Of a stretch of DNA of 44,312 bases, positions 33,555 through 41,955 are shown in pieces. The notes under the pieces are model-generated. The model worked only from the letters and a program-made list of their open reading frames with translations, was not told the origin of the DNA and did no database searches. Source of the DNA: Actinomycetes bacterium. GTDB taxonomy: Bacteria > Actinomycetota > Acidimicrobiia > Spongiisociales > UBA5794. The stretch lies in assembly GCA_023336815.1 (NCBI GenBank), contig JAMBLJ010000208.1, positions 1 through 44,312 of the forward strand, in the 5' to 3' direction. Made by a program: the position numbers and the translations under genes. Numbering within the stretch: position 1 is the first letter of the stretch; each line of letters opens with the position of its first letter.

Positions 33555-33779
33555 ATGTTCACACGACTTCGCTGGTTCGCATATGGCACAGCAGTAACAC
33601 TCGGCGCAACCGTTCTTGTGGTCACACGGGCCAGATCCATGCGCGAACGTCTCGATGCCGAAGGTGTCACACGTGTCGGGGCGTCGTTTGCGGCTGATGC
33701 GGTGGAATACGCCGGCCGCAAACTCCAACGGTCTGCGATCAAGGCTACACCTGAACCACCCGACTCCCGGGCTGGCTAA
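33555..33779 (+). CDS. Small membrane protein between rarA and alaS
   Basis: 74 aa. One N-terminal membrane helix (about 7-24, WFAYGTAVTLGATVLVV), a basic segment (TRARSMRERLDAEG) and an Ala-rich amphipathic tail. A small protein of this kind lies upstream of alaS in other Actinobacteria as far as I recall. There is no clear Shine-Dalgarno, but TACGAT lies 7 nt upstream. Its stop codon TAA forms part of a -10-like TAACCT ahead of alaS. Function unknown. Confidence 0.6.
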   Translation: MFTRLRWFAYGTAVTLGATVLVVTRARSMRERLDAEGVTRVGASFAADAVEYAGRKLQRSAIKATPEPPDSRAG

Positions 33780-33782
33780 CCT
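33777..33782 (+). promoter_or_regulatory. Candidate leaderless -10 (TAACCT) for alaS, overlapping a stop codon
   Basis: TAACCT begins with the stop codon of the 74-aa gene and ends 8 nt before the alaS ATG. No ribosome site is apparent before the ATG. Confidence 0.35.
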
Positions 33783-33790
33783 CGCTCAGC

Positions 33791-36412
33791 ATGCGAACCA
33801 ACGAGATCCGAAGCACGTACCTCGAATTCTTTGAGACCAGGGGACATACGGTCATTCCCTCGGCTTCTCTCATACCCGTCGATCCAACGCTTCTCCTCAA
33901 CGTCGCGGGTATGGTGCCCTTCAAGTCGTACCTCCTCGGTGAAGAGAAGCCACCGACACTCCGCGCGACCTCGAGCCAGAAGTGCATACGTACGGAGGAC
34001 ATCGATATTCTCGGGACAACGGCCCGACACCTGTCCTTCTTCGAGATGCTCGGGAATTTCTCATTCGGTGATTACTTCAAGGAACACGCGATTCCCCTGG
34101 CATACGAATTGATCACCGAAGGTTTCGGACTGGATCCCGACAGACTCTGGTATACAGTGCACGACACGGATGACGAGGCGGCAGAGATTTGGCTCGACGT
34201 CGTAGGTGTACGTCCTGACCGGCTCCAACGCCGCGATCGAGACAATTTCTGGCAGATGGGCGTCGCTGGCCCTGCCGGTCCATCATCCGAGATCTTCTAT
34301 GACAAGGGACCCCAATACGGTCCAGACGGTGGCCCTGTCGTCGACGAGGAACGGTTCATGGAGTTCTGGAACCTCGTGTTCATGCAATACATCCAGGATG
34401 AGCCGTACCACGTGGTCGGCGACCTTCCTGCAAAGTCGATCGACACCGGAATGGGCCTCGAGCGGATGGCGGTGCTGATGCAGGGTGTCGATTCAGCATT
34501 CGATACGGACACGATCAGGGCGATCCTGGCCGTGGGGGAGTCCCAGACGGGTGTTCCGTATGGGACAGCGGAAAAGACCGACATCTCGCTACGCATACTC
34601 GCAGACCACGCTCGGGCGGTCACGTTCTTGATCTCGGATGGCGTTGTTCCATCGAATCAGGGTCGTGGATATATCCTGCGTCGCCTGCTTCGACGTGCGG
34701 TCAGACACGCACACATGCTTGGTGCAACAGAACCCGTTATGGCAGGGCTGATCGGCGCAACGGCTCGCGAAATGGGTGAGGCCTACCCAGCGATAGTTGA
34801 GCGGCAGGACTTCATCACCGAAATGGCCGCCCGTGAGGAGTTCGCATTCGTCAGGAAGCTGGCTTCCGGCGAACAGATGCTTGATGTGGCGCTCGAGGAT
34901 CTTGAAGCGGGTTCACCTGTACCAGGTGCCACCGCGTTCAAGCTCCATGATACGTTCGGCTTTCCCATCGAACTCACGACCGAGATCGCTGGTGAACGCG
35001 GCATCTCCGTAGATCGTGACGCCTTCGATGTCGAGATGACCAAACAAAAGGAACGCGCTCGTGCAGCGTTCACGAGTGAAAGCACCGCAGACGCAGCCGA
35101 GGCGTACCGGCAGGTGCTCCGTGGGATCGATCCAACGGAGTTCGTCGGCTATGAGCACCTGGAGGCGCGCGGCTCTGTGCTTTCGATACTTCGTGAGGGC
35201 GAGGCCATCGAACGTGCGGAGTCCGGTAGCAGTGTCGAGGTGTTCCTTGACGTGTCACCCTTCTACGCCGAATCCGGTGGGCAGGTAGGCGACACCGGAA
35301 CCATCACGACGGAGAGTGGCACGGTGAAGGTGACCGACACCCACCTCGCACTTCCTGGGGTCCATGGCCACAGGGGCAAAGTCACAAGAGGGTACATCCA
35401 GCATGGCCAGGATGCGAAGATGACGATCGATCGCATGCGCAGGGAGACCACGCGCAAGAACCACACCGGTACGCACATCTTGCACTGGGCACTGCGCGAC
35501 GTTCTCGGTGATCATGTACACCAGGCGGGGTCCCTCGTGGCACCCGATCGGCTCCGTTTCGATTTCTCGCACTTTGCTGCCGTCGATACCGAGACATTGC
35601 ATCACGTCGAGAAGGTCACCAATGATCGGATCATCGAGAATGGGGCTGTGACCACCGTCGAAACATCCAAGGACGAAGCCGAGCAGATGGGTGCCATCGC
35701 GTTCTTCGGCGACAAGTACGGGGACCGAGTCAGGGTCGTCCGTACGGGTGATTTTTCGACCGAGTTCTGTGGTGGAACACACGTCCCGAGCACCGGTCAG
35801 GTCGGTCCGCTGGTTCTTGTCAGTGAGGGTTCGGTCGGGAGCAACATCCGACGGGTGGAAGCGCTCACCGGCTCGGCTGGATACGCCTATCTCTCAGGCT
35901 TGCGCGATCAGTTGAACCAGGTGTCGAGCGTCCTCAAGACACAACCGGATCGAGCTGTTGACGCCGCTACGTCACTGAGTGATCGGCTGAAAGCGACTGA
36001 AATGCGTTTGGGCGAGTTCGAAGATCGCGAGCGCGCCGATGCCGCCATCACCATTGTCGAGGACGCAGAGAATCTCAACGGTCGGATTCTGGCCACCGGA
36101 CGTGTCGACGGCGTCGGTGGTGATGGCCTTCGGTCATTGGCCTTTGCAGTGCGAGACCGTATCGCATCCGGTGTTGGCGTTCTCGGGTCTGTGACCGACG
36201 GCAAGGCTGCCGTTGTGGTATTCGTCACAGACGACCTCGTCAGTATGGGACTATCGGCTGGCGATATCGCAGGATCTGCCGCAGGCACCCTCGGCGGCGG
36301 TGGCAGCCGTGATCCGAAACTCGCACAAGCTGGTGGCCCAAACGCTGCTGCCATGGACGAGGCGATTGCCGCGGGCCGATCTGCAGCTCACTCGGCGATG
36401 ACGGACCGGTGA
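33791..36412 (+). CDS. alaS: Alanyl-tRNA synthetase
   Basis: Charges tRNA-Ala and edits Ser/Gly errors (873 aa, full length). Catalytic core from the N terminus (FFETRGHTVIPSASLIPVDPTLLLNVAGMVPFK, RHLSFFEMLGNFSFGDYFK), tRNA-recognition domain, editing domain with the zinc ligands HTGTHILH and FCGGTH, and C-terminal DHHA1 domain ending GGGGSRDPKLAQAGG. The TGA overlaps the ruvX GTG. Confidence 0.97.
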   Translation: MRTNEIRSTYLEFFETRGHTVIPSASLIPVDPTLLLNVAGMVPFKSYLLGEEKPPTLRATSSQKCIRTEDIDILGTTARHLSFFEMLGNFSFGDYFKEHAIPLAYELITEGFGLDPDRLWYTVHDTDDEAAEIWLDVVGVRPDRLQRRDRDNFWQMGVAGPAGPSSEIFYDKGPQYGPDGGPVVDEERFMEFWNLVFMQYIQDEPYHVVGDLPAKSIDTGMGLERMAVLMQGVDSAFDTDTIRAILAVGESQTGVPYGTAEKTDISLRILADHARAVTFLISDGVVPSNQGRGYILRRLLRRAVRHAHMLGATEPVMAGLIGATAREMGEAYPAIVERQDFITEMAAREEFAFVRKLASGEQMLDVALEDLEAGSPVPGATAFKLHDTFGFPIELTTEIAGERGISVDRDAFDVEMTKQKERARAAFTSESTADAAEAYRQVLRGIDPTEFVGYEHLEARGSVLSILREGEAIERAESGSSVEVFLDVSPFYAESGGQVGDTGTITTESGTVKVTDTHLALPGVHGHRGKVTRGYIQHGQDAKMTIDRMRRETTRKNHTGTHILHWALRDVLGDHVHQAGSLVAPDRLRFDFSHFAAVDTETLHHVEKVTNDRIIENGAVTTVETSKDEAEQMGAIAFFGDKYGDRVRVVRTGDFSTEFCGGTHVPSTGQVGPLVLVSEGSVGSNIRRVEALTGSAGYAYLSGLRDQLNQVSSVLKTQPDRAVDAATSLSDRLKATEMRLGEFEDRERADAAITIVEDAENLNGRILATGRVDGVGGDGLRSLAFAVRDRIASGVGVLGSVTDGKAAVVVFVTDDLVSMGLSAGDIAGSAAGTLGGGGSRDPKLAQAGGPNAAAMDEAIAAGRSAAHSAMTDR

Positions 36413-36861
36413 GCTGCAGGATCATCGGCCTCGATCCTGGAGAGCGTCGTATAGGCGTGGCGATAGCGGACCCCACCGGTACCATCGCCTCACCGGATCG
36501 GTATATCGACAGGACCAAGGTAGACCTTGCAGCGACCCTCATCGCACTGTGTGAAGAGTTCGAAGTATCGGTCTTTGTTATCGGGCTGCCCATCGCTCTG
36601 GATGGCAGCGAGGGCCCCTCGGCACACGCCGCGCGGGCCTTCGGATCGCTGGTCAATGAAGCGACAGGCGTAACGGTTGCGTTCCAAGACGAGCGATTCA
36701 CATCGAAGACGGCGGATAGTGCGCTCATCTCGGGTGGCGTGCGTCGGAGAGAACGAAAAGAGAAGCGGGATCAGATCGCAGCAGCGGTGATGCTGCAGAA
36801 CTATCTGGACCGACGGAGACACGATGCAAGATCAGGAAACCAGGGAGATGCCACCAACTGA
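36409..36861 (+). CDS. ruvX: RuvX/YqgF-family nuclease
   Basis: RNase H-fold protein (150 aa). LDPGERRIGVA, VIGLPIALDGSEG, DERFTSKTA and RDQIAAAVMLQNYLD are the conserved motifs and contain the acidic site residues. Family members process the 5' end of pre-16S rRNA and can cut Holliday junctions. GTG start fused to the alaS stop; it overlaps mltG by 38 bp. Confidence 0.93.
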   Translation: MSCRIIGLDPGERRIGVAIADPTGTIASPDRYIDRTKVDLAATLIALCEEFEVSVFVIGLPIALDGSEGPSAHAARAFGSLVNEATGVTVAFQDERFTSKTADSALISGGVRRRERKEKRDQIAAAVMLQNYLDRRRHDARSGNQGDATN

Positions 36862-37918
36862 GCCGCCACGGCGACGACGTTGGTACCTCATCCCTTCGCT
36901 GGTTGTCGTCGGTCTGCTTGCTATGGTCGCACTCGCGCAGGTCGCAGCGAACCTCGTTGCAGGTGATCCGTGGAACGTGGAACCCGGCCAGACCGTCGTT
37001 GTCGCCGTCTCACCTGGCACACCGGCGTCTGTGATCTATCAGTCGCTCCACGACGCTGGAGTCGTCCGTGCGAGCCAGGTGCGCGAAGCCGCCCGCAGTG
37101 CCGGTGTTGAAGACCAGCTCCAGGCAGGCACGTACGCCTTTGTCACAGACATGGACCCGGACGACGTCGTTCGGCAACTTCTCCTGGGTGGCGATGATGT
37201 CGACGGTGCATCATTCACCGTCGTTGAGGGCTGGACGACCAGTCGGATCCTCGACGAGCTCGGGTCACAGACCCAATACACGAGGAGCGATTTCGAGGCT
37301 GTCCTCATGTCCGACACCCTGTCATCCCCGTACCTCCCGGAGGCGACTGCCGACATCACAGCGATCTCCCGATGGGAAGGTCTCCTGTATCCAGCGACCT
37401 ATCCCGTGGGCGGCGATGCAACGCCTCGGAGCATCCTGTCCCAGATGACAACCGAGATGACGATCCGCACTACCGACCTTGTCGGTTGGTCGCGCACCGA
37501 GGAACTTGGAATCACACGTTACGAGGCGTTGATCATCGCCTCGCTGATCGAGCGAGAGGCTGGCACCGATGCCGACCGACCGTTGATCTCGTCGGTCATC
37601 CACAACAGACTCGACGAGGACATGCGCCTCCAGATCGATGCCACGGTGGTGTACGCGCTCGGTGGTGTCAACGGGAGAGTCACCGGCGAGGACCTCAAGA
37701 CCGAGTCACCCTACAACACCTATCTCGTCGATGGATTGCCGCCGACACCGATAGGGACGGTGCGAGACCTCAGTATCGCGGCTGCACTCCGCCCGGCGGA
37801 CACTGACTTTCTCTTCTACGTGCTCGCCGAGAAGGACGGATCACACGCTTTTGCGCGAACCTATGAGGAGCACCAGGGGAACATCGCTGATGCAAAGAAG
37901 GCCGGTGTGTTGCCATGA
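36824..37918 (+). CDS. mltG: Endolytic peptidoglycan transglycosylase MltG
   Basis: Membrane-anchored enzyme (364 aa) that cuts nascent glycan strands. A basic cytoplasmic N terminus (PPRRRRW), one helix (about 21-45), then the extracytoplasmic domain: a LysM-like part followed by the YceG catalytic part with ALIIASLIEREAG (catalytic Glu), SSVIHNRLDEDMRLQIDATVVYALG and SPYNTYLVDGLPPTPIG. ATG 36824 has GGAG 5 nt upstream; ATG 36848 is possible. Coupled to aroE by ATGA. Confidence 0.94.
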   Translation: MQDQETREMPPTEPPRRRRWYLIPSLVVVGLLAMVALAQVAANLVAGDPWNVEPGQTVVVAVSPGTPASVIYQSLHDAGVVRASQVREAARSAGVEDQLQAGTYAFVTDMDPDDVVRQLLLGGDDVDGASFTVVEGWTTSRILDELGSQTQYTRSDFEAVLMSDTLSSPYLPEATADITAISRWEGLLYPATYPVGGDATPRSILSQMTTEMTIRTTDLVGWSRTEELGITRYEALIIASLIEREAGTDADRPLISSVIHNRLDEDMRLQIDATVVYALGGVNGRVTGEDLKTESPYNTYLVDGLPPTPIGTVRDLSIAAALRPADTDFLFYVLAEKDGSHAFARTYEEHQGNIADAKKAGVLP

Positions 37919-38697
37919 GGTTCGGGATCATCGGAGACCCGGTGGAGCATTCGATGTCACCGGCGATACACAACGCTGGCTTCGCCGCGCTCGGCATCGA
38001 CGCTGTGTTCGAGTTCGTACCAACGCCAGTAGACCGTTTCGCAGATGCCGAGCGACTCCTACGAGACGGAACGTTCGACGGCGCCAGCATCACGATGCCA
38101 CACAAGGGGAACGCGTTCGCTGCGGTCGACGTCATCGATCCGCTTGCGGAAAGGGCGCGGGCGGTGAACACCATCATCGCTCGTGACGGCGTTCTCACGG
38201 GGTACAACACCGACATCGAGGGCGTACGCTTCGCCACCGAGCAGATCGGACTGCCTACAGGGACACCTGTCTTGCTCCTCGGCTACGGTGGGGCCGCCGC
38301 AGCGGCCCTCGTGAGTACTCCCCGTGGCACACCTATCACAATCTCGGGACGACGTACCGGTGCAGCGGCTCGCCTGGCGAACGAGATCGACGTCCAGGCA
38401 GCTGTTGTCGCTTGGGGCGAGCCGGTGGCTGGAGCCATCGTGGTGAACGCAACACCGCTCGGTATGCACGGGGAGTCTCTCCCTGAAGCTGTGGTCACAG
38501 AAGCGGCAGGACTTTTCGACATGACGTATGGCGATGCCCCTACCGACGCGATCGCTACAGCTGCAGCCCTCGGCATCCCCTATGCCGATGGTCTTGACAT
38601 GCTCGTAGGCCAAGCCGTGTCCGCATTCGAGCTCTTCACCGGTAGGGCGGCGCCCACGAATGTCCTGCGAACCGCAGCGCGGATCCGTCACCGATAG
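37915..38697 (+). CDS. aroE: Shikimate dehydrogenase
   Basis: Reduces 3-dehydroshikimate with NADPH (260 aa). FGIIGDPVEHSMSPAIHN binds shikimate, ITMPHKG has the catalytic Lys, YNTDIEGV the catalytic Asp, LLGYGGAAAA is the NADP glycine loop (usually GAGGAARA, so the Arg is Ala here), and DGLDMLVGQAVSAFELFTG is C-terminal. The phosphate-binding Arg after the loop is probably RR in SGRRTGA, as in NADP enzymes. Joined to mltG by ATGA. Confidence 0.94.
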   Translation: MRFGIIGDPVEHSMSPAIHNAGFAALGIDAVFEFVPTPVDRFADAERLLRDGTFDGASITMPHKGNAFAAVDVIDPLAERARAVNTIIARDGVLTGYNTDIEGVRFATEQIGLPTGTPVLLLGYGGAAAAALVSTPRGTPITISGRRTGAAARLANEIDVQAAVVAWGEPVAGAIVVNATPLGMHGESLPEAVVTEAAGLFDMTYGDAPTDAIATAAALGIPYADGLDMLVGQAVSAFELFTGRAAPTNVLRTAARIRHR

Positions 38698-38730
38698 ACA
38701 TCGAGTCGCTCAATCCCCTGGGGAGCGCCC

Positions 38731-38736
38731 TATGCT
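38731..38736 (+). promoter_or_regulatory. Candidate leaderless -10 (TATGCT) for the prepilin peptidase gene
   Basis: TATGCT ends 8 nt before ATG 38745. No ribosome site stands out in the 47-bp gap after aroE. Confidence 0.4.
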
Positions 38737-38744
38737 CGCCGTCG

Positions 38745-39479
38745 ATGTGGGTTTCCGTTCTTCTGTCCGTTGTTGTTGGTGCGATCGCCGGTCGTTCGAT
38801 CGCGGCCGAGGTATCGGCACATCGCAAGCAACGCCCTGACCGCTGGTGGGATCCCGAATGCGATGTCTGCGATGGGTCGCTCACCGCAACGATGATCCGG
38901 TGTACCCCGGAGGGACACCCGCAACGAGTGATGACACCTCTGTTGACAGTCATCTCTGGAATCACTTTCGGAGCGGTGGCCTCTGCGGTGCCCTCGCTGT
39001 GGGTATTGCCCGCCTATCTCGTGTTCGCTGCAGCGATGGTTACTCTCACCGTTACCGATCTCGACACGAAACTGATACCAAATCGTATTCTCGGACCGGC
39101 AACCGCCATTTCGGGAACGGCCCTCATCGTTGGCGGATTGATCGACGCAGACATCTCTGCCGTCGTGCGGGGGGCTGCGGGAGGTCTCATCTACTTCGGT
39201 GGCATGTTCTTGCTTGCGCTGATCGCCCGCGGCGGTCTCGGTTTCGGCGATGTCAAACTTGCGTTCCTGATCGGCGTCTTTGCCGGGTACATCGGATGGG
39301 GACCGCTGGTGGTGGCAGCCGTTGGCGGATTCCTGATCGGTGGTCTCGTAGCGATCGTGCTGCTGGTGACCCGACTGAGCCGTCGCAAGGACTCGATCCC
39401 GTTCGGACCGTTCATGACTCTTGCGGGCATCATCGCCGTCGTGTTCGGAGACGACATCACCCGCTGGTATCTCCGATGA
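38745..39479 (+). CDS. A24-family prepilin peptidase-like membrane protein
   Basis: Aspartyl membrane protease (244 aa) of the PilD/TadV group, which trims and may methylate type IV prepilins. The two catalytic Asp are in TVTDLDTKLIPN and LGFGDVKLAF (GxGD motif). A short soluble N-terminal part carries one Cys pair (CDVCDG) with a further Cys later, less than the full four-Cys zinc module of PilD. About seven helices follow. No pilin or pilus ATPase gene is nearby; M. tuberculosis has a similar isolated gene after aroE. It overlaps the FG-GAP gene by ATGA. Confidence 0.88.
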   Translation: MWVSVLLSVVVGAIAGRSIAAEVSAHRKQRPDRWWDPECDVCDGSLTATMIRCTPEGHPQRVMTPLLTVISGITFGAVASAVPSLWVLPAYLVFAAAMVTLTVTDLDTKLIPNRILGPATAISGTALIVGGLIDADISAVVRGAAGGLIYFGGMFLLALIARGGLGFGDVKLAFLIGVFAGYIGWGPLVVAAVGGFLIGGLVAIVLLVTRLSRRKDSIPFGPFMTLAGIIAVVFGDDITRWYLR

Positions 39480-41062
39480 GTGCGCCCAGCGTTGGCATGA
39501 AACGCGCGGTGTGGGTATTCCTGGGTGGACTCGTACTCCTGGTTGCGGTGATCGTCGTGGGATCCCTGCGCCAGACCGGGGGGGAGCCCGGCAATCTCGC
39601 AGAAACGTTGTACGATATCCCGCCGAGCCTCACCGTACCCACACTGATCGACGACACCGCCAGCTGGGGACTCGCTGGCTGGGAGAACACGTCGCAATCA
39701 CACCTGAGTGGCGGTGCGGCCCTCGGGGATCTCAACGGAGATGGACTCCTCGATCTGGCGCTCGCTGGCGGCAACATCGGTGTATTCCTGAATACAGGCG
39801 ACTCCTTCGTTCCGGTCGACAGCGTACCTCCGGATCTTGTCGGCGTGGCCCTGAGCACTGCCATGGCCGATATCGACGGAGACGGCAACACAGACATCCT
39901 TTTCGGACCCGCCGCAGGTGACGTCCTCATCGTTTGGGGGGGGTCCTGGGCAGCGGACAACAACTTTGCGCAGGCTGAAACGCTTGCGTTGCCAGGTGGC
40001 GCGTTCAGCACAGGATTCGCCACAGGAGACCTCGATGCTGATGGCCGTCTCGATATCGTGCGTATCGCGTATGGGCGGACGCAGCCCGCAGATGACGTGA
40101 TCTTCATGCAAACCGATTCCCGCTCCTTCGAAATGGTGGACCTCCCAAACGGCGGGGGTAAGTCGCTCGCTGCTGAGATCGCAGATGTCGATGGTGATGG
40201 CACACTCGAGATCTGGATCACGAGGGATGTCGGTTGGACGGCGGGAGCGGACTCGCTGTACCGCAGGACACAGAGTGGCAACTGGGCCGACGTTGCCCCG
40301 ATCGTGGGGGCTGCCATGGAGATCGACGGCATGGGGGTGACCGTTGCGGATTTCACCGGGAACGGATATCTCGACGGATATCTCAGCGACATCGGAGAGA
40401 ACGATTTTCTCGAAGGATCCGCATCCGGGTTCGTACCTATTGTGGATTCTGGCGCATCAAGGATTCGGCCTCCCGGTGCGGACGACGATGTCGTTTCGAG
40501 CTCCTGGGCATCCGCGGCAACGGATATCAACCTGGACGGGATACTCGATCTCGTTGTCGTCAACGGGGGATTCCCCTTCTTTGCTGTACCGAACAAGATC
40601 TCGAACACAGGGATCGCACTTGACGACCCGCCAGCTGTTTTTCTGGGACTCGGGGATGGAACATTCACAGACGCCTGGCCCTCGTTGGGTTTGACGTGGG
40701 AAGGCCCCGGCAGGGGACTTGCCGTAGGGGACATCGACAACGATGGGGATATCGATCTGATCATCACCCGGTTGGAAGGAACCGCTGTCGTCTATCGCAA
40801 CAACACCCTGGGGCCGTCGGTAACCGTTCAACCTGCTGCGGGATGTGCCGGCAACGGTGCGACCGTTTGGGTCCCTACGGAAGCTGGCACGTCGATGCAA
40901 CTGCTGTCGAGTCACAGCTTCCTCGGTTCCCACGCACCAGGCGTCGTCCTCGGCGCTCAAGACGAGGGTGCCGAGGTACGTGTTCAGTGGCCAGACGGCG
41001 AGCTGACGTCAGCACCTGTACCAGCCGGTTCGAGGACGGTTGTCAGCATTCCGTGTCCGTAG
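39476..41062 (+). CDS. Membrane-anchored FG-GAP/VCBS repeat protein with ASPIC/UnbV C-terminal domain
   Basis: 528 aa. An N-terminal helix (about 9-30, RAVWVFLGGLVLLVAVIVVG) is an uncleaved anchor or signal. Seven calcium-binding-type repeats follow, for example DLNGDGLLD (85-93), DIDGDGNTD (132-140), DLDADGRLD (185-193), DVDGDGTLE, DFTGNGYLD, DINLDGILD and DIDNDGDID (419-427), as in seven-bladed integrin-like propellers. The C-terminal part (about 445-525) with VWVP...SHSFLGSHAP...EVRVQWPDGE resembles ASPIC/UnbV. Probably a secreted or surface-tethered binding protein. The ATG overlaps the prepilin peptidase stop. The track ORF from 38846 adds 210 codons of shadow. Confidence 0.85.
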   Translation: MSAPSVGMKRAVWVFLGGLVLLVAVIVVGSLRQTGGEPGNLAETLYDIPPSLTVPTLIDDTASWGLAGWENTSQSHLSGGAALGDLNGDGLLDLALAGGNIGVFLNTGDSFVPVDSVPPDLVGVALSTAMADIDGDGNTDILFGPAAGDVLIVWGGSWAADNNFAQAETLALPGGAFSTGFATGDLDADGRLDIVRIAYGRTQPADDVIFMQTDSRSFEMVDLPNGGGKSLAAEIADVDGDGTLEIWITRDVGWTAGADSLYRRTQSGNWADVAPIVGAAMEIDGMGVTVADFTGNGYLDGYLSDIGENDFLEGSASGFVPIVDSGASRIRPPGADDDVVSSSWASAATDINLDGILDLVVVNGGFPFFAVPNKISNTGIALDDPPAVFLGLGDGTFTDAWPSLGLTWEGPGRGLAVGDIDNDGDIDLIITRLEGTAVVYRNNTLGPSVTVQPAAGCAGNGATVWVPTEAGTSMQLLSSHSFLGSHAPGVVLGAQDEGAEVRVQWPDGELTSAPVPAGSRTVVSIPCP

Positions 41063-41084
41063 CCGGTTCCCACGATCGAGGGCT

Positions 41085-41882
41085 CTAGCGCCTCACACCC
41101 GATGTAGCAAAAACCCGATGAGGGATCGACAGCGTTCCAGGGAACTCGTCCTTCAGGAGTCCTTCGAGATCTGCATCGAAGCGGTCTGCCTCCTGATCGG
41201 TGAGAGCTGATCCGACGCCGTTGCAGGTTCTGATCCTTCCTCGCCAGGACGTGTGAGAGAACTCGATGTCGACGACGTAGCTGAATGACTCAACTTTGAG
41301 AAATCCACCATGATCAAGCGCACCGACCTGTTCGGGATGGATCCGTGTACCACCAGACATCGTCCAACCAGGATTGTGGGCGAGCACGAGATCCTCAGTG
41401 CGCTCAGCTACGTTTCCAGGCAGCGGGAGGTAGCTGAAGTCACAGATGATCAATCGTCCGCCAGGTCGAAGCACCCGTTTGGCTTCAGCGACTGCGATGT
41501 CACTATCGAACCACCACCAGCATTGCCCAGCAGTTACCACATCGAAGGTCGAATCCATATATCCAATGGACTCGGCCGTTCCTTCGACGAACGAGACCAC
41601 AAGTTCCCTTAAGCTCGCTTCGCTGCGGGCCGCCACGAGGAGTTCCCTTGATATGTCGAGTCCTGTCACATTGAGTCCCGCGGAAGCGAGTCCGAGCGCA
41701 ACCGAACCTGTACCGGTCCCAAGATCGAGAGCTGCCAGTCCGCGAGTGATCCAGCCGTGCTCGACGAGGATGTCAAAGAACGTGTCTGGAAATCCCGGCC
41801 GATATCTGTCGTAGTCGGCGGCTGTCCGGCCAAAATCGATGGATCTCCCCACATGGTCGATCGGACCCTGATGTGCTTTCAT
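41085..41882 (-). CDS. Class I SAM-dependent methyltransferase
   Basis: 265-aa Rossmann-fold methyltransferase of the Methyltransf_11 type. LDLGTGTGSVALGLA is the SAM-binding motif I, VTGLDISRELL the acidic loop (motif II), FDVVTAGQCWWWFD motif post-I and LRPGGRLIICDFSY motif III. The N-terminal FGRTAADYDRYRPGFP is typical of this group. The substrate is unknown. A good promoter lies directly upstream and places the start at the ATG at 41882. Converges with the FG-GAP gene across 22 bp. Confidence 0.85.
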   Translation of the reverse strand: MKAHQGPIDHVGRSIDFGRTAADYDRYRPGFPDTFFDILVEHGWITRGLAALDLGTGTGSVALGLASAGLNVTGLDISRELLVAARSEASLRELVVSFVEGTAESIGYMDSTFDVVTAGQCWWWFDSDIAVAEAKRVLRPGGRLIICDFSYLPLPGNVAERTEDLVLAHNPGWTMSGGTRIHPEQVGALDHGGFLKVESFSYVVDIEFSHTSWRGRIRTCNGVGSALTDQEADRFDADLEGLLKDEFPGTLSIPHRVFATSGVRR

Positions 41883-41888
41883 GGAAGG

Positions 41889-41916
41889 AATCTACCTCAA
41901 CAACGATCGGTGACAA
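41889..41916 (-). promoter_or_regulatory. Leaderless promoter of the methyltransferase gene
   Basis: On the minus strand TTGTCA (41916-41911), a 16-nt spacer and TAGATT (41894-41889) end 6 nt before the ATG. Both elements are close to consensus and no ribosome site exists between them and the start codon. Confidence 0.5.
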
Positions 41917-41955
41917 TCCGGCTCCGATGAGACGGGCTTCGGAGGAGCCTGTCGC

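Noticed and set aside
38846-39475. First 210 codons of the 738-aa ORF upstream of the FG-GAP protein
   Set aside because: They overlap the prepilin peptidase gene in another frame and are Arg/Ser/His-rich, a typical high-GC shadow. The true start is ATG 39476.
39457-40767. 436-aa minus-strand ORF antisense to the FG-GAP gene
   Set aside because: Pro/Ser-rich shadow of the repeated calcium-motif codons; no motif or ribosome site.
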